From: Sinorhizobium mexicanum
Lineage (GTDB): Bacteria; Pseudomonadota; Alphaproteobacteria; Rhizobiales; Rhizobiaceae
Direction: 5' to 3'
DNA length: 64,000 nucleotides
Assembly (NCBI RefSeq): GCF_013488225.1
Contig: NZ_CP041238.1
Span: forward strand, 87,501-151,500
Of this stretch, positions 35,797 to 44,150 are shown one piece after another. Both the position numbers and the translations under genes were made by a program. The stretch's first letter is position 1. Each line of letters starts with the position of its first letter. The notes under the pieces are model-generated. The model did not search any database and was not told where the DNA came from. It saw nothing but the letters and a program-made list of their open reading frames with translations.

Positions 35797-37458
35797 TTAC
35801 TCCGCAGGTTGCAGCGATCCACCGGCCGGCTCGCCGTAGAGAGGCTTCGACTGGCTTCCTTCGGCGTCACTCGCCAGCGGTGCGTGGCGTATCGTGAGAT
35901 AGATATTGAGGCAGGCGGCCAGCGCGCCCAGCAGGAAGAGAAGGCCTCCGATCGCGCGGGCGATGTAATAGGGTCGCATGGCCACCAGCGAGTCGATGAA
36001 GGAATAGGCGAGGTTGCCGTTCTCGGTGTAGGTGCGCCACATCAGCCCCTGGATGACGCCCGAATTCCACATGGCGAAGACGTAGGTCAACGTGCCGGCC
36101 AGCGCGAGCCAGAAGTGCAGTTCGACCAGCGCCGGCGAATACATGCGGTCCCGCTTCCACAGCCAGGGGACGGACGCGTAAATCGCACCGAAGGTAATCA
36201 TCGCCACCCAGCCGAGCGCGCCCGCATGGACGTGGCCGACCGTCCAGTCCGTGTAATGCGAGAGCGAGTTGACCGGGCGGATCGCCATGAAGGATCCCTC
36301 GAAGGTCGTCAGCCCGTAGAATACGGCCGCAACCATCATGAACCGCAAGGTCGCGTCGTCGCGCACGCGGTGCCAGGCGCCGTTGAGCGTCAGCAGCGCG
36401 TTGGCGGCCGAGCCCCACGAGGGGACCAGAAGAACCAGCGAGAAGGTCATTCCAAGCGTTTGCACCCATTGCGGCAGCGCTGTGTAATGCAGGTGGTGGG
36501 AGCCGACCCACATGTACATGAAGGTGATGCCCCAGAAGCTGATGATGGACATCCTGTAGGAGAAGATCGGCCGCCCTGCGCGAACGGGGAGATAGTAGTA
36601 CATCATCCCCAGGAAGCCTGACGTCAGGAAGAAGGCGACCGCGTTGTGACCGTACCACCATTCGGTCAGTGCATCCTGAACCCCGGAGAAAAGCGAATGG
36701 CTCTTGGCGCCGACGATAGAGACCGGCACGGCGAGGTTATTGACGATGTGCAGCATCGCGACAACGACGATGAACGCCATGTAGTACCAGTTGGCCACGT
36801 AGATATGTGGTTCCTGGCGGCGCGATAGGGTGCGCAGGTACAGGATGAAATAGACCACCCACACGACGAGCAGCCACAGATCGGCATACCATTCCGGTTC
36901 GGCATATTCCTTGGACTGCGTGATGCCGAGTATATAGCCGGTGATGGCGAGGACGCAGAACAGGTTGTAGCCGATCAGAACGAACCAGGGGCTCAGCTGG
37001 TCCGCGAGCCTCGCACGGCTGGTGCGTTGCATGACGTAGAAGGACGTCGCAATCAGCCCGTTGCCGCCGAACCCGAAGATCACCCCGGTGGTGTGGACCG
37101 GGCGAAGGCGCCCGAAGCTCGACCACGCCCCGTCGAATGTCAGGTTCGGATTGACCAGCAGCCATGCCACCCAATCGCCCATGAAAAGGGCGAATGCGGC
37201 CCACGCCATCGTCAGCACGATGCCGACTTTGCTGGGATCGTCGTAGTAGCTGCGCAGTCGTGCGCTCGAAGGTTCGGGGTCGAAGAGATTACGCATGATC
37301 GGAACGGCCATGCCGAGCGACAGGATCAGGATGAGGAAACCGTGTGTTGCAATCGGATCGCCTCGCCCGCCAGCCGCGATCGCGACTCCCAGCAGCGACA
37401 TGGCAAGCAGAATGATCAACGCTCCCTGGCGCTCGCCCTTCGTCAATTGCGACAGCAT
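35797..37458 (-). CDS. ccoN: cbb3 oxidase catalytic subunit CcoN/FixN
   Basis: A 553-residue, 12-or-more-helix heme-copper oxidase subunit I. Metal-binding His residues are visible in HTTGVIFGFGGNGL, EWWYGHNAVAFFLTSGFLGMMYYYLP, WVGSHHLHYTALPQW and SHYTDWTVGHVHAGALG. It reduces O2 with high affinity, allowing respiration at low oxygen. The ATG at 37458 (MLSQLTKGERQ) is chosen; sequence upstream of it is not protein-like. It heads the ccoNOQP operon. I find no TTGAT-N4-ATCAA box in the 165 bases before it. Confidence 0.97.
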   Translation of the reverse strand: MLSQLTKGERQGALIILLAMSLLGVAIAAGGRGDPIATHGFLILILSLGMAVPIMRNLFDPEPSSARLRSYYDDPSKVGIVLTMAWAAFALFMGDWVAWLLVNPNLTFDGAWSSFGRLRPVHTTGVIFGFGGNGLIATSFYVMQRTSRARLADQLSPWFVLIGYNLFCVLAITGYILGITQSKEYAEPEWYADLWLLVVWVVYFILYLRTLSRRQEPHIYVANWYYMAFIVVVAMLHIVNNLAVPVSIVGAKSHSLFSGVQDALTEWWYGHNAVAFFLTSGFLGMMYYYLPVRAGRPIFSYRMSIISFWGITFMYMWVGSHHLHYTALPQWVQTLGMTFSLVLLVPSWGSAANALLTLNGAWHRVRDDATLRFMMVAAVFYGLTTFEGSFMAIRPVNSLSHYTDWTVGHVHAGALGWVAMITFGAIYASVPWLWKRDRMYSPALVELHFWLALAGTLTYVFAMWNSGVIQGLMWRTYTENGNLAYSFIDSLVAMRPYYIARAIGGLLFLLGALAACLNIYLTIRHAPLASDAEGSQSKPLYGEPAGGSLQPAE

Positions 37459-37622
37459 TGCCGGACTTTCCTGACTTCTTTTTGAGCGCTGGGTTGCGCC
37501 CAATGCGCCCCACCTTGGTTGCCGACGGCTGCCGCGACTAGTGATACAACAGTATAGGTAGCCGCCCGGCTCGCACGGCTCCCGCCAGATGGAAGCCGGA
37601 AGCTTCGGAGACAAAATGCCGA

Positions 37623-37826
37623 CTAGTCATGATGGTTTGGCTTCCTCTCCAGCGCGTTTTGTCTCTCGCCTCCCACGGCTTTTGTGGAAGCATCGGACTG
37701 GCTCCTTAGCCGGCTGACGAGCGCTCGGATGTCATCCGGCGCGACGCCATCCCGCCTCATGACAAGTTGAACGATCGGGTCCTGCAGCAACTCTTCGAGG
37801 CCGAGCTCATATTGGTTGGCACCCAT
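37623..37826 (-). CDS. Small cytosolic protein in the emrAB transcript
   Basis: 67 residues, MGANQYELGLEELLQDPIVQ then LVMRRDGVAPDDIRALVSRL, with a strong GGGGAGG site before the ATG. It begins 13 bases after the emrB stop and precedes ccoN by 164 bases, so it is the third gene of the emr operon or a short bridge to the oxidase genes. The LVMRRDGV..DDIR.L core resembles small rhizobial proteins of unknown function seen near stress genes, as I recall. No other motif is recognised. Confidence 0.7.
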   Translation of the reverse strand: MGANQYELGLEELLQDPIVQLVMRRDGVAPDDIRALVSRLRSQSDASTKAVGGERQNALERKPNHHD

Positions 37827-37839
37827 GCGGCACCTCCCC

Positions 37840-39426
37840 TCAATGTGCACCGGGGGCGCCGGAACCGGGTTTTGCGCGCTTGAGGAGAAGCACGAGAGCG
37901 AATGCGACGAGGAACGCAACGCCGATGGCAAAAAAGCAGTCACTGAAGGCCATGATGAAGCTCTCACGCCTCGCGACACGGTCGATCGCGGAAAGGGCAC
38001 GCATCTGCGCCAGCTCTGTCCCCGATCCCAGCGACATGAAGCGCTGAGTGAGCGAAGCGACGCGCTCCTGCACGGCCGGCTCAAGCGGAGACAGATGTTC
38101 GGTAATGATGTTGGAGTGGAAGTGCTGTCGCCAGGTCAGCACTGCCCCGACCATGGATATGCCGACAGCGCCACCAAGATTCCGCATGACGTTGAAAAGA
38201 CCCGACGCGGAACCTGCTTGCGCCGGTGCGATACTGGCGGTCGCGACGCCGGAAACCGGCTGCATGATGAACGGCAAGCTTATTGCCCGGACGACATTGG
38301 ACCAGACCATCTGGTCGTATGCGGAGTCGGCGGACATGTGAATGTTCAGGAAGCAACTGATGGAAAACAACAGGCAGCCGAAGCCCAGCAAGAACCGGGT
38401 GTCGACGCAGGCCGAAAGCCGCAGGACAATCGGCACGACGAAAAGCTGTGGTATTCCCAGCCACATCATCACTTCGCCAATCTGGAATGCACTAAAGCCT
38501 TGGATTTGGGCGAGGTACCGGGGGGCAAGGTACACAGTACCGAAGAGGCCTATGCCAAGGATGGTGTTCACTGCACATCCGACAGTGAAGTTTCGGTCGC
38601 TGAAGAGCCGGAGATTGACCAAGGGCTCCTTCCGCCGAAGCTGCATGACGACGAATGCAATGAGAAAGAATGCGGCGATCCACGCATTCTTGACGATAAA
38701 TTCGGAATCGAACCAGTTTTCCCGATTTCCCTCTTCCAGCATCAGCTCCAACGCTGCGAGGCCCACCGCCATCGTACCGATACCGAGCCAGTCGCCTTTT
38801 TTAAGAAGGCCAAGGCTCATCGGTTCGTCATCGAGCCCTCGCGAAAGCAAGGCAAACATGATCACGCCGGGAACGATCTGGATGTAGAATATGTACTGCC
38901 AGCCGTAGTTGTCCGAGAGCCAGCCGCCGAGCGCGGGGCCGACAGAGGGTGCTTGCGTGGCGGTAAGCCCGAAGAGCGCGAAGCCGACCATTTGCTTTGC
39001 CGGCGGCAGCTTTGTCAGGATGATGGTGAAGGCGACCGGGATGAGGGCTCCACCGAAGAAGCCGGCCAGCGCCCGAAGGACGATCATCGCTTCCAAGTTC
39101 CAGGCAAAGCCGCCGGCAATCATGAAGACGACGAAGAAGAAGACGTTGCCGAGGATGTAGCGCTTGATGCTGAAGACTCGCGAAAGCCAACCCGTAAGCG
39201 GGATAACGATGATTTCTGCGATAAGGTATGATGTCGATATCCATGAACCCTCGTCTATCGACGCACCGAGCGCACCCTGGATATCGGCGAGCGAGGCGCT
39301 CACCACCTGGATGTTGAGGACCGCCATGAACGCGCCGAGCACGCCGCCCAGTACGGACAGCCAGCTCCGGAGTGGGACGGTCGGCTCCTGGGGCGCCGAC
39401 TGCGCGGTTGCAGCGAGGGCACTCAT
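37840..39426 (-). CDS. emrB: DHA2-family multidrug efflux transporter EmrB
   Basis: A 528-residue, 14-helix MFS protein. DHA2 features: NIQVVSASLADIQGALGASIDEGSWI in helix 1, YLIAEIIVIPLTGWLSRVFSIKR (motif A region), and GPALGGWLSDNYGWQYIFYIQIVPG (antiporter motif C) in helix 5. It exports drugs or plant phenolics by proton antiport through the EmrA conduit. ATGA overlap with emrA shows coupling. Confidence 0.92.
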   Translation of the reverse strand: MSALAATAQSAPQEPTVPLRSWLSVLGGVLGAFMAVLNIQVVSASLADIQGALGASIDEGSWISTSYLIAEIIVIPLTGWLSRVFSIKRYILGNVFFFVVFMIAGGFAWNLEAMIVLRALAGFFGGALIPVAFTIILTKLPPAKQMVGFALFGLTATQAPSVGPALGGWLSDNYGWQYIFYIQIVPGVIMFALLSRGLDDEPMSLGLLKKGDWLGIGTMAVGLAALELMLEEGNRENWFDSEFIVKNAWIAAFFLIAFVVMQLRRKEPLVNLRLFSDRNFTVGCAVNTILGIGLFGTVYLAPRYLAQIQGFSAFQIGEVMMWLGIPQLFVVPIVLRLSACVDTRFLLGFGCLLFSISCFLNIHMSADSAYDQMVWSNVVRAISLPFIMQPVSGVATASIAPAQAGSASGLFNVMRNLGGAVGISMVGAVLTWRQHFHSNIITEHLSPLEPAVQERVASLTQRFMSLGSGTELAQMRALSAIDRVARRESFIMAFSDCFFAIGVAFLVAFALVLLLKRAKPGSGAPGAH

Positions 39427-40520
39427 CGGTGCGAGACCTCGACTCCATCGGCCCGCGCGAGGGTTTCGCCATTTCGGGTATTGACTCTGGCGATGACCGA
39501 CATTCCAGGACGCAGTTCACCTGCGAGCACACTGCCACGGTCGATCAGGATCTTGACCGGAATACGCTGAACGACCTTGGTGAAGTTCCCCGTGGCGTTG
39601 TCTGGCGGAAGGAGGGCGAATTGCGCGCCCGAGGCAGGCGAAAGGCTGTCGATCCGTCCGGTCACGGCAAGCCCGGGATAGGAGTCGACTTCGAGCTCGA
39701 CGCTTTGCCCGACACGCATCTCGCCGACCTGCGTCTCCTTGAAGTTTGCGATCACATAGGCGTTGGAGATCGGCACGATAGCCAGCATCTGTGTGCCTGG
39801 CTGGACGTATCGCCCCACGCGAACCTGGAGATTGCCGACAGTTCCCGCAATCGGGGCGCGCACGACAGTGTTGTCGAGGTCGATCTGGGCAAGAGCGAGC
39901 GCCGCCCGCGACTGCGCCAAAGCCGCTGTTGCGGCAGACTCCTGTGATGCAAGCACCGAAACCCGGCCCCGCTCCGAGACGATCCTCGCCTCCGCCGCAG
40001 CGCGCGCCGCCGCAGCCTTCGTGGCGTTGCTACGCGCGAGGTCGAAGGTCTGGACCGATACCGCATTCGTCCGCACCAATTGCGCGGCTCGGTCCAGATC
40101 GGCCTTGGCGCGCTCAACTTCGGCGGCAGCGGACTGGGCCTCGGCCTCGGCCTGCGCGATGACGGACCGCTGGAGCTGTTGCTGATTTCGCACACCTTCG
40201 ACCGCCGCCTGCCGCGAGGCGATATCGGCGCGAGCTTGATCGACTCGAGCCCGATAATCCCGATCGTCGACTCTGAACAGAACCTGCCCAGTCTGCACCG
40301 TTTGGTTGTCGACGACCTCGACGGCCGTGACGTAGCCCGAGATGCGTGGAGCCAGCAGCGTGACGTCTGCGCGAACGTAGGCATTGTCCGTCGTCTCGAC
40401 ATACCGCCCCTCGGTCCACCAATGCCAACCGTATCGGGCACCATAGGCGAGCGCGGCGGTGGCAAGGAGGACGAGGACGACGTTACGGACGATTTTCCGT
40501 TTCGGGTTCTTCTCTGGCAT
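39423..40520 (-). CDS. emrA: Membrane fusion protein EmrA (HlyD family)
   Basis: A 365-residue periplasmic adaptor with one N-terminal membrane anchor (VVLVLLATAALAYGARYGW). The lipoyl half-motifs RISGYVTAVEVVDNQTVQTGQVLF and APIAGTVGNLQVRVGRYVQPG flank a long alpha-hairpin rich in Ala, Glu and Arg (about residues 100-200). ETTDNAYVRADVT is the EmrA/HlyD start signature. It faces emrR across a spacer with operator-like sites. In S. meliloti, EmrR represses emrAB and matters for nodulation; the same arrangement is present here. Confidence 0.92.
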   Translation of the reverse strand: MPEKNPKRKIVRNVVLVLLATAALAYGARYGWHWWTEGRYVETTDNAYVRADVTLLAPRISGYVTAVEVVDNQTVQTGQVLFRVDDRDYRARVDQARADIASRQAAVEGVRNQQQLQRSVIAQAEAEAQSAAAEVERAKADLDRAAQLVRTNAVSVQTFDLARSNATKAAAARAAAEARIVSERGRVSVLASQESAATAALAQSRAALALAQIDLDNTVVRAPIAGTVGNLQVRVGRYVQPGTQMLAIVPISNAYVIANFKETQVGEMRVGQSVELEVDSYPGLAVTGRIDSLSPASGAQFALLPPDNATGNFTKVVQRIPVKILIDRGSVLAGELRPGMSVIARVNTRNGETLARADGVEVSHR

Positions 40521-40533
40521 ACGTGCTCTCTAG

Positions 40534-40572
40534 GTACTGATCGTTACCCTTGATCGATAACGGTTAGTACCT
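40534..40572. promoter_or_regulatory. Pair of operator-like sites between emrA and emrR
   Basis: GGTACTGATCGTTACC (40534-40549) and GATAACGGTTAGTACC (40557-40572) are each degenerate versions of GGTAA-N6-TTACC and together form a larger inverted repeat (GGTACT ... AGTACC), centred 23 bases apart. They are expected to bind the TetR-family EmrR and control both divergent promoters. Confidence 0.65.
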
Positions 40573-40608
40573 TACGGTGCAAGAGCACGAATGGAGAACG
40601 TCGATTAA

Positions 40609-41256
40609 ATGAGCAAAATCCAGCAGACCGCCCACGAGCGCAGGCAAAGACGCGGTGGCGCGGAACTTCGCACCGCGATTCTTGAGGCGGCGTCAGAAAT
40701 CTTCCTGGAGGAAGGTTATCAAGGAGCGAGCATCGAAGCCGTCATCGGAAAGGTCGGCGGTTCGAAGCGGGCGATTTACAGCCACTTTGGCGGCAAGAAG
40801 GAATTGTTCCTGGCGCTCGTTGCCGAGGCATCGAGCAAGGTGATCGGGGGGACCTCGCCCGAGAACGTCGAGGGCAAGGATATAAGAGACACGCTCAGGA
40901 CGTTTGGCCTGCAGGTGACCCGCGTTTTGATGGCGCCAACAACGCTCGGCTTGTACCGCGCTGTAATAGCCGAGGGCGCGCGTCAGCCGGACGTGGCGCA
41001 AGAGTTTTTCGAGAATGGCCCCGGCAGGGTGAGCGAGAGCCTGGCGCAGGTCTTGGAGCGGTTTCAGGCCCGTGGTGCGATCTCGATCAAGGACAGCGCG
41101 CGGGCGGCCGAGCGCTTTGTCGGCATGTTGCGCGATGACCTGTACCTGCGTGTCGTCCTCGGCCTTCGCGCCCCGCTGGACGAGACCGAAATGGTTGAAT
41201 CGGTCGAGCAGGCGGTCGCCATCTTCATGCACGGCATCGCGGCCCGGGACTCGTAG
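40609..41256 (+). CDS. emrR: TetR-family repressor EmrR
   Basis: A 215-residue regulator. The N-terminal helix-turn-helix reads LRTAILEAASEIFLEEGYQGASIEAVIGKVGGSKRAIYSHFGGKKELF; the C-terminal domain contains YRAVIAEGARQPDVAQEFFENGPGR. It is divergent from emrA across 88 bases with two operator-like sites. It is clearly paralogous to the TetR protein at 29693-30307. By analogy with S. meliloti EmrR it should repress emrAB until a ligand such as a flavonoid binds. Confidence 0.85.
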   Translation: MSKIQQTAHERRQRRGGAELRTAILEAASEIFLEEGYQGASIEAVIGKVGGSKRAIYSHFGGKKELFLALVAEASSKVIGGTSPENVEGKDIRDTLRTFGLQVTRVLMAPTTLGLYRAVIAEGARQPDVAQEFFENGPGRVSESLAQVLERFQARGAISIKDSARAAERFVGMLRDDLYLRVVLGLRAPLDETEMVESVEQAVAIFMHGIAARDS

Positions 41257-41334
41257 GAATGGATGCGGATGCGGGACATCCGACTGCCTGTGACGATCGT
41301 CCGCTGAAACGATGAGCCAGCCTGAACCTGAGGT

Positions 41335-42312
41335 TCAGTGTGCCGGGAGCAGGATTTCCGTGTAGAGCTCGGACGGATCAGGCTCCGGATCATGCGTGGC
41401 AAAATCGGTCGCCTTGTTGACGATGTCGCGCACCTCGCTGTCCATCGCCTTCAGATTGTCTTCAGACAGCTTCCAGTCCTCCTGCAGCCGGCGGCCGACC
41501 AGATCGATGGGATCATGCTCCTCGCGAACGCGGGTCACCTCATCCTTCGAACGATACTTCGCCGGATCGGACATCGAGTGGCCGCGGTAGCGGTAGGTGT
41601 GCATCTCGAGGATGTAGGGGCCCTTGCCGGCGCGGGCATGCTCGATAGCCTTTTGCCCGGCGGCGTAGACGGCGCGGACGTCCGTGCCGTCCACCTGCTC
41701 GCCGGGAATGCCGAATGATTCACCGCGTTTCGAGTAATCGGTCTGGGCCGAGGCGCGGCTCATCTCCGTGCCCATGGCATAGCGGTTGTTCTCGATCACA
41801 TAGACGACGGGCAGCTTCCACAGGGCGGCCATGTTGAAGCTCTCGTAGACCTGGCCCTGGTTGGCCGCGCCCTCGCCGAAATAGGTCAGGCAGACATTGC
41901 CGTTATCCCTGTAGCGGTTTGCAAACGCGACGCCGGTGCCGAGCGATACTTGGGCGCCAACGATGCCATGACCTCCAAAGAAGTGCTTTTCCTTGGAGAA
42001 CATGTGCATGGAGCCGCCCTTGCCTTTCGACAGGCCGCCGCGGCGCCCCGTCAACTCGGCCATGACACCGTTCGGATGCATGCCGCAGGCGAGCATATGG
42101 CCGTGGTCCCGGTATCCGGTGATCACCTGGTCGCCCTCTTTCGTCGCCATCTGCATGCCGACGACAACGGCTTCCTGGCCGATATAGAGGTGGCAAAAGC
42201 CGCGGATGAGCGTCATGCCATAGAGCTGCCCGGCCTTCTCTTCGAAGCGGCGGATCAGCAGCATCTCGCGATAGGCGTGCAAATCTTTTTCCCTGCCGAA
42301 TTTCGGTGCCAT
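41335..42312 (-). CDS. Orphan PdhA-like pyruvate dehydrogenase E1 alpha subunit
   Basis: 325 residues from the ATG behind GGGAGAAAATC. It reads HAYREMLLIRRFEEKAGQLY, GFCHLYIGQEAVVVGMQ, HGIVGAQVSLGTGVAFANRY and YRYRGHSMSDPAKYRSKDEV, all PdhA. The thiamine-diphosphate motif, normally GDG, reads GEG (YFGEGAANQGQ). It lacks the roughly 20 extra N-terminal residues of housekeeping rhizobial PdhA. No E1 beta, E2 or E3 gene is adjacent, so it cannot form a complex from this locus alone; it may pair with the housekeeping subunits or be a partial copy. Substrate could be pyruvate or another 2-oxoacid. Confidence 0.85.
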   Translation of the reverse strand: MAPKFGREKDLHAYREMLLIRRFEEKAGQLYGMTLIRGFCHLYIGQEAVVVGMQMATKEGDQVITGYRDHGHMLACGMHPNGVMAELTGRRGGLSKGKGGSMHMFSKEKHFFGGHGIVGAQVSLGTGVAFANRYRDNGNVCLTYFGEGAANQGQVYESFNMAALWKLPVVYVIENNRYAMGTEMSRASAQTDYSKRGESFGIPGEQVDGTDVRAVYAAGQKAIEHARAGKGPYILEMHTYRYRGHSMSDPAKYRSKDEVTRVREEHDPIDLVGRRLQEDWKLSEDNLKAMDSEVRDIVNKATDFATHDPEPDPSELYTEILLPAH

Positions 42313-42569
42313 GATTTTCTCCCGACATCTCTCGTCAAATGACCATGCCCCGCCCAATCGAAGGGTGGTCAGGTCCCGGCGGGCAAGCGTATTCATCTCG
42401 ATCAGGCCGTCGCCGCCGACCCGAGAGCGCTGGTCCGCGTAATAGAGCCAGGAGCCTTCGAGCGTAACCTAAACCTATGTGTAGTCACACCGGTCCTGTG
42501 GCCCGCGGAGATCAGGGGCGGGGCAGGTCGATGCGGTGGTCGAGGCTGCGCCGACAAGATAGATGCTGC

Positions 42570-42923
42570 CTAAAAAACGAGCCAGCTTCGAAGAATCCCG
42601 AATCCGTGGATGTATGTCGCTCCAAGGAGGGTGAGGACACCAAACGCAAGCACGCCCCGGCTGACCGGTTTCGAGCTGTGCCGCACGCGGAGAGCGTGAC
42701 GCATCGGCTCTGGACGAAGGGGTTCGCGTCGTTGTGGCACTGAATGCGCGCGAGCAGTCTCGCCCGCCTTGGCTGTTACCCGAGGTAAGCGCAACAGATT
42801 GCCCTCGCGAACGACCAGCACCATCGAGCCACGGTACTTTACCGCCAGGTAAGTTACTCGGCCGTTCCTTGTGCCTGTCGGGCCCGCGTCCCTAGGGCTT
42901 GTGTCCGTCGGGCTCGTGCGCAT
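42570..42923 (-). CDS. Possible small tail-anchored membrane protein
   Basis: 117 residues from an ATG preceded by GGAGAACCTTC. The first 90 residues are basic and low in complexity; one hydrophobic helix lies at the C-terminus (GVLAFGVLTLLGATYIHGFGI). A motif TYLAVKYRGSMVLVVREGNLLRLPR sits in the middle. No family is recognised; codon use is only moderately gene-like. The rest of 42397-43092 shows no other gene. Confidence 0.4.
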   Translation of the reverse strand: MRTSPTDTSPRDAGPTGTRNGRVTYLAVKYRGSMVLVVREGNLLRLPRVTAKAGETARAHSVPQRREPLRPEPMRHALRVRHSSKPVSRGVLAFGVLTLLGATYIHGFGILRSWLVF

Positions 42924-43092
42924 GAAGGTTCTCCGATCTGGAGGTTGCCTTGCAGGCGACAAGAGTCGCTCAAGGCGGCCTCCAAGAGTCCTTCGTCTGT
43001 CGAGTCCGAACAAGTTATACAGTCGTATGCCGAAGCGCGTGTGAGCCGCCAGAAGGACGTGTCCTGCAATCGCGAGCCAAATGCCTGAAGAC

Positions 43093-43995
43093 TTACGTCA
43101 TCCACTTCCGGTGCTTGGAAAACCGTTCCGCCAGGAGATCGACGAACAGGCGAACCTTTGTAGGTTGATGACTGCGGTTCGGATAGACCGCATTGATACT
43201 CAGCTCAACGGCCCGATATTCTGGCATCATCCGCATTAGCCGCCCTTCGGCGAGATCCTCGAACACTACGAAGCTCGGCGCGAGAAAAATGCCTTGGCCT
43301 GTGAGCGCCATGTACCGCAGCGTTTCGGCGCTGTTTGATACAAGATTGCCTCCCACTTTCGCGCTCTTCTGCCGTCCCTTGGCGTCCTCGAAGCGCCATT
43401 CGTCGCCGTAGGGGTAGTAGGTGTAGCGCAGGCAATTGTGTCGCGAGATTTCGGCCGGTGTTGTTGGCGCGGCATGCGCCCGAAGATATTCCGGCGAACA
43501 GACAAGGATATGCCGCCAAGCCGTGAGCTTCCGCACGATCAAGGTGGAGTCCGGAAGCGGTGTCGTGCGGATCAGGAGGTCATAGCCATCTTCGATCATG
43601 TCGACGGCCCGCTCGCCCACGTCAAAGTCGACCGAGACTGATGGAAAGAGCGCCATGTACTCGCTGATCACAGGCAGCAGTAAAGGCACGATTGCCGAGC
43701 TCGTGTAGATCTTCAGCATGCCGCGTGGCGTGGCGCTCAACGCTGCAGCGGCTTGATCCGCGTCCTCCAGATCGATGAGGATTTGCGCGGAACGCTCATA
43801 GTAATACTTGCCGGTCTCAGTCAGGCTCACTTTTCGTGTGGTGCGGTTGAGCAACCGTACACCGAGATGGTTCTCGAGTGCTTGAACATGGTTGCTCACC
43901 ATCGTGACTGACATCTTGAGACGCCGGGCGGCGGCGGAAAAGCCACCACATTCCACCACGCGGCCGAAGACGACGAGGCTGGTCAGTCGATCCAT
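43093..43995 (-). CDS. LysR-family transcriptional regulator
   Basis: A 300-residue regulator with N-terminal winged helix (VVECGGFSAAARRLKMSVTMVSNHVQALENHLGVRLLNRTTRKVSLTETG, about residues 12-60) and a type-2 periplasmic-binding-like effector domain. It belongs to the large LysR group resembling DsdC/AaeR-type and PecT-like regulators; the effector is unknown. It is divergent from the broken cyclase gene, and three GATTATC repeats lie in the shared spacer. Confidence 0.88.
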   Translation of the reverse strand: MDRLTSLVVFGRVVECGGFSAAARRLKMSVTMVSNHVQALENHLGVRLLNRTTRKVSLTETGKYYYERSAQILIDLEDADQAAAALSATPRGMLKIYTSSAIVPLLLPVISEYMALFPSVSVDFDVGERAVDMIEDGYDLLIRTTPLPDSTLIVRKLTAWRHILVCSPEYLRAHAAPTTPAEISRHNCLRYTYYPYGDEWRFEDAKGRQKSAKVGGNLVSNSAETLRYMALTGQGIFLAPSFVVFEDLAEGRLMRMMPEYRAVELSINAVYPNRSHQPTKVRLFVDLLAERFSKHRKWMT

Positions 43996-44004
43996 CTTGT
44001 CCCC

Positions 44005-44053
44005 TGATTATCCACTGAGAGTTGATTATCCTTTCCGATTTGGGGAGATTATC
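44005..44053. promoter_or_regulatory. Three GATTATC direct repeats in the LysR/cyclase spacer
   Basis: TGATTATCC at 44005-44013, TGATTATCC at 44023-44031 and GATTATC at 44047-44053 stand in the same orientation in the 155-base spacer. They may be binding sites for the LysR protein or the remains of the cyclase promoter. No stronger claim is possible. Confidence 0.3.
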
Positions 44054-44150
44054 AAGAAACACGCTTTCTGGCATTTTTCATCTGATCGGCGCGTCCTGCC
44101 CGGTCCGTCGAGATAAAGGTCGGCTCGTCGCCTGAAAGGAGAAGAGGGCT

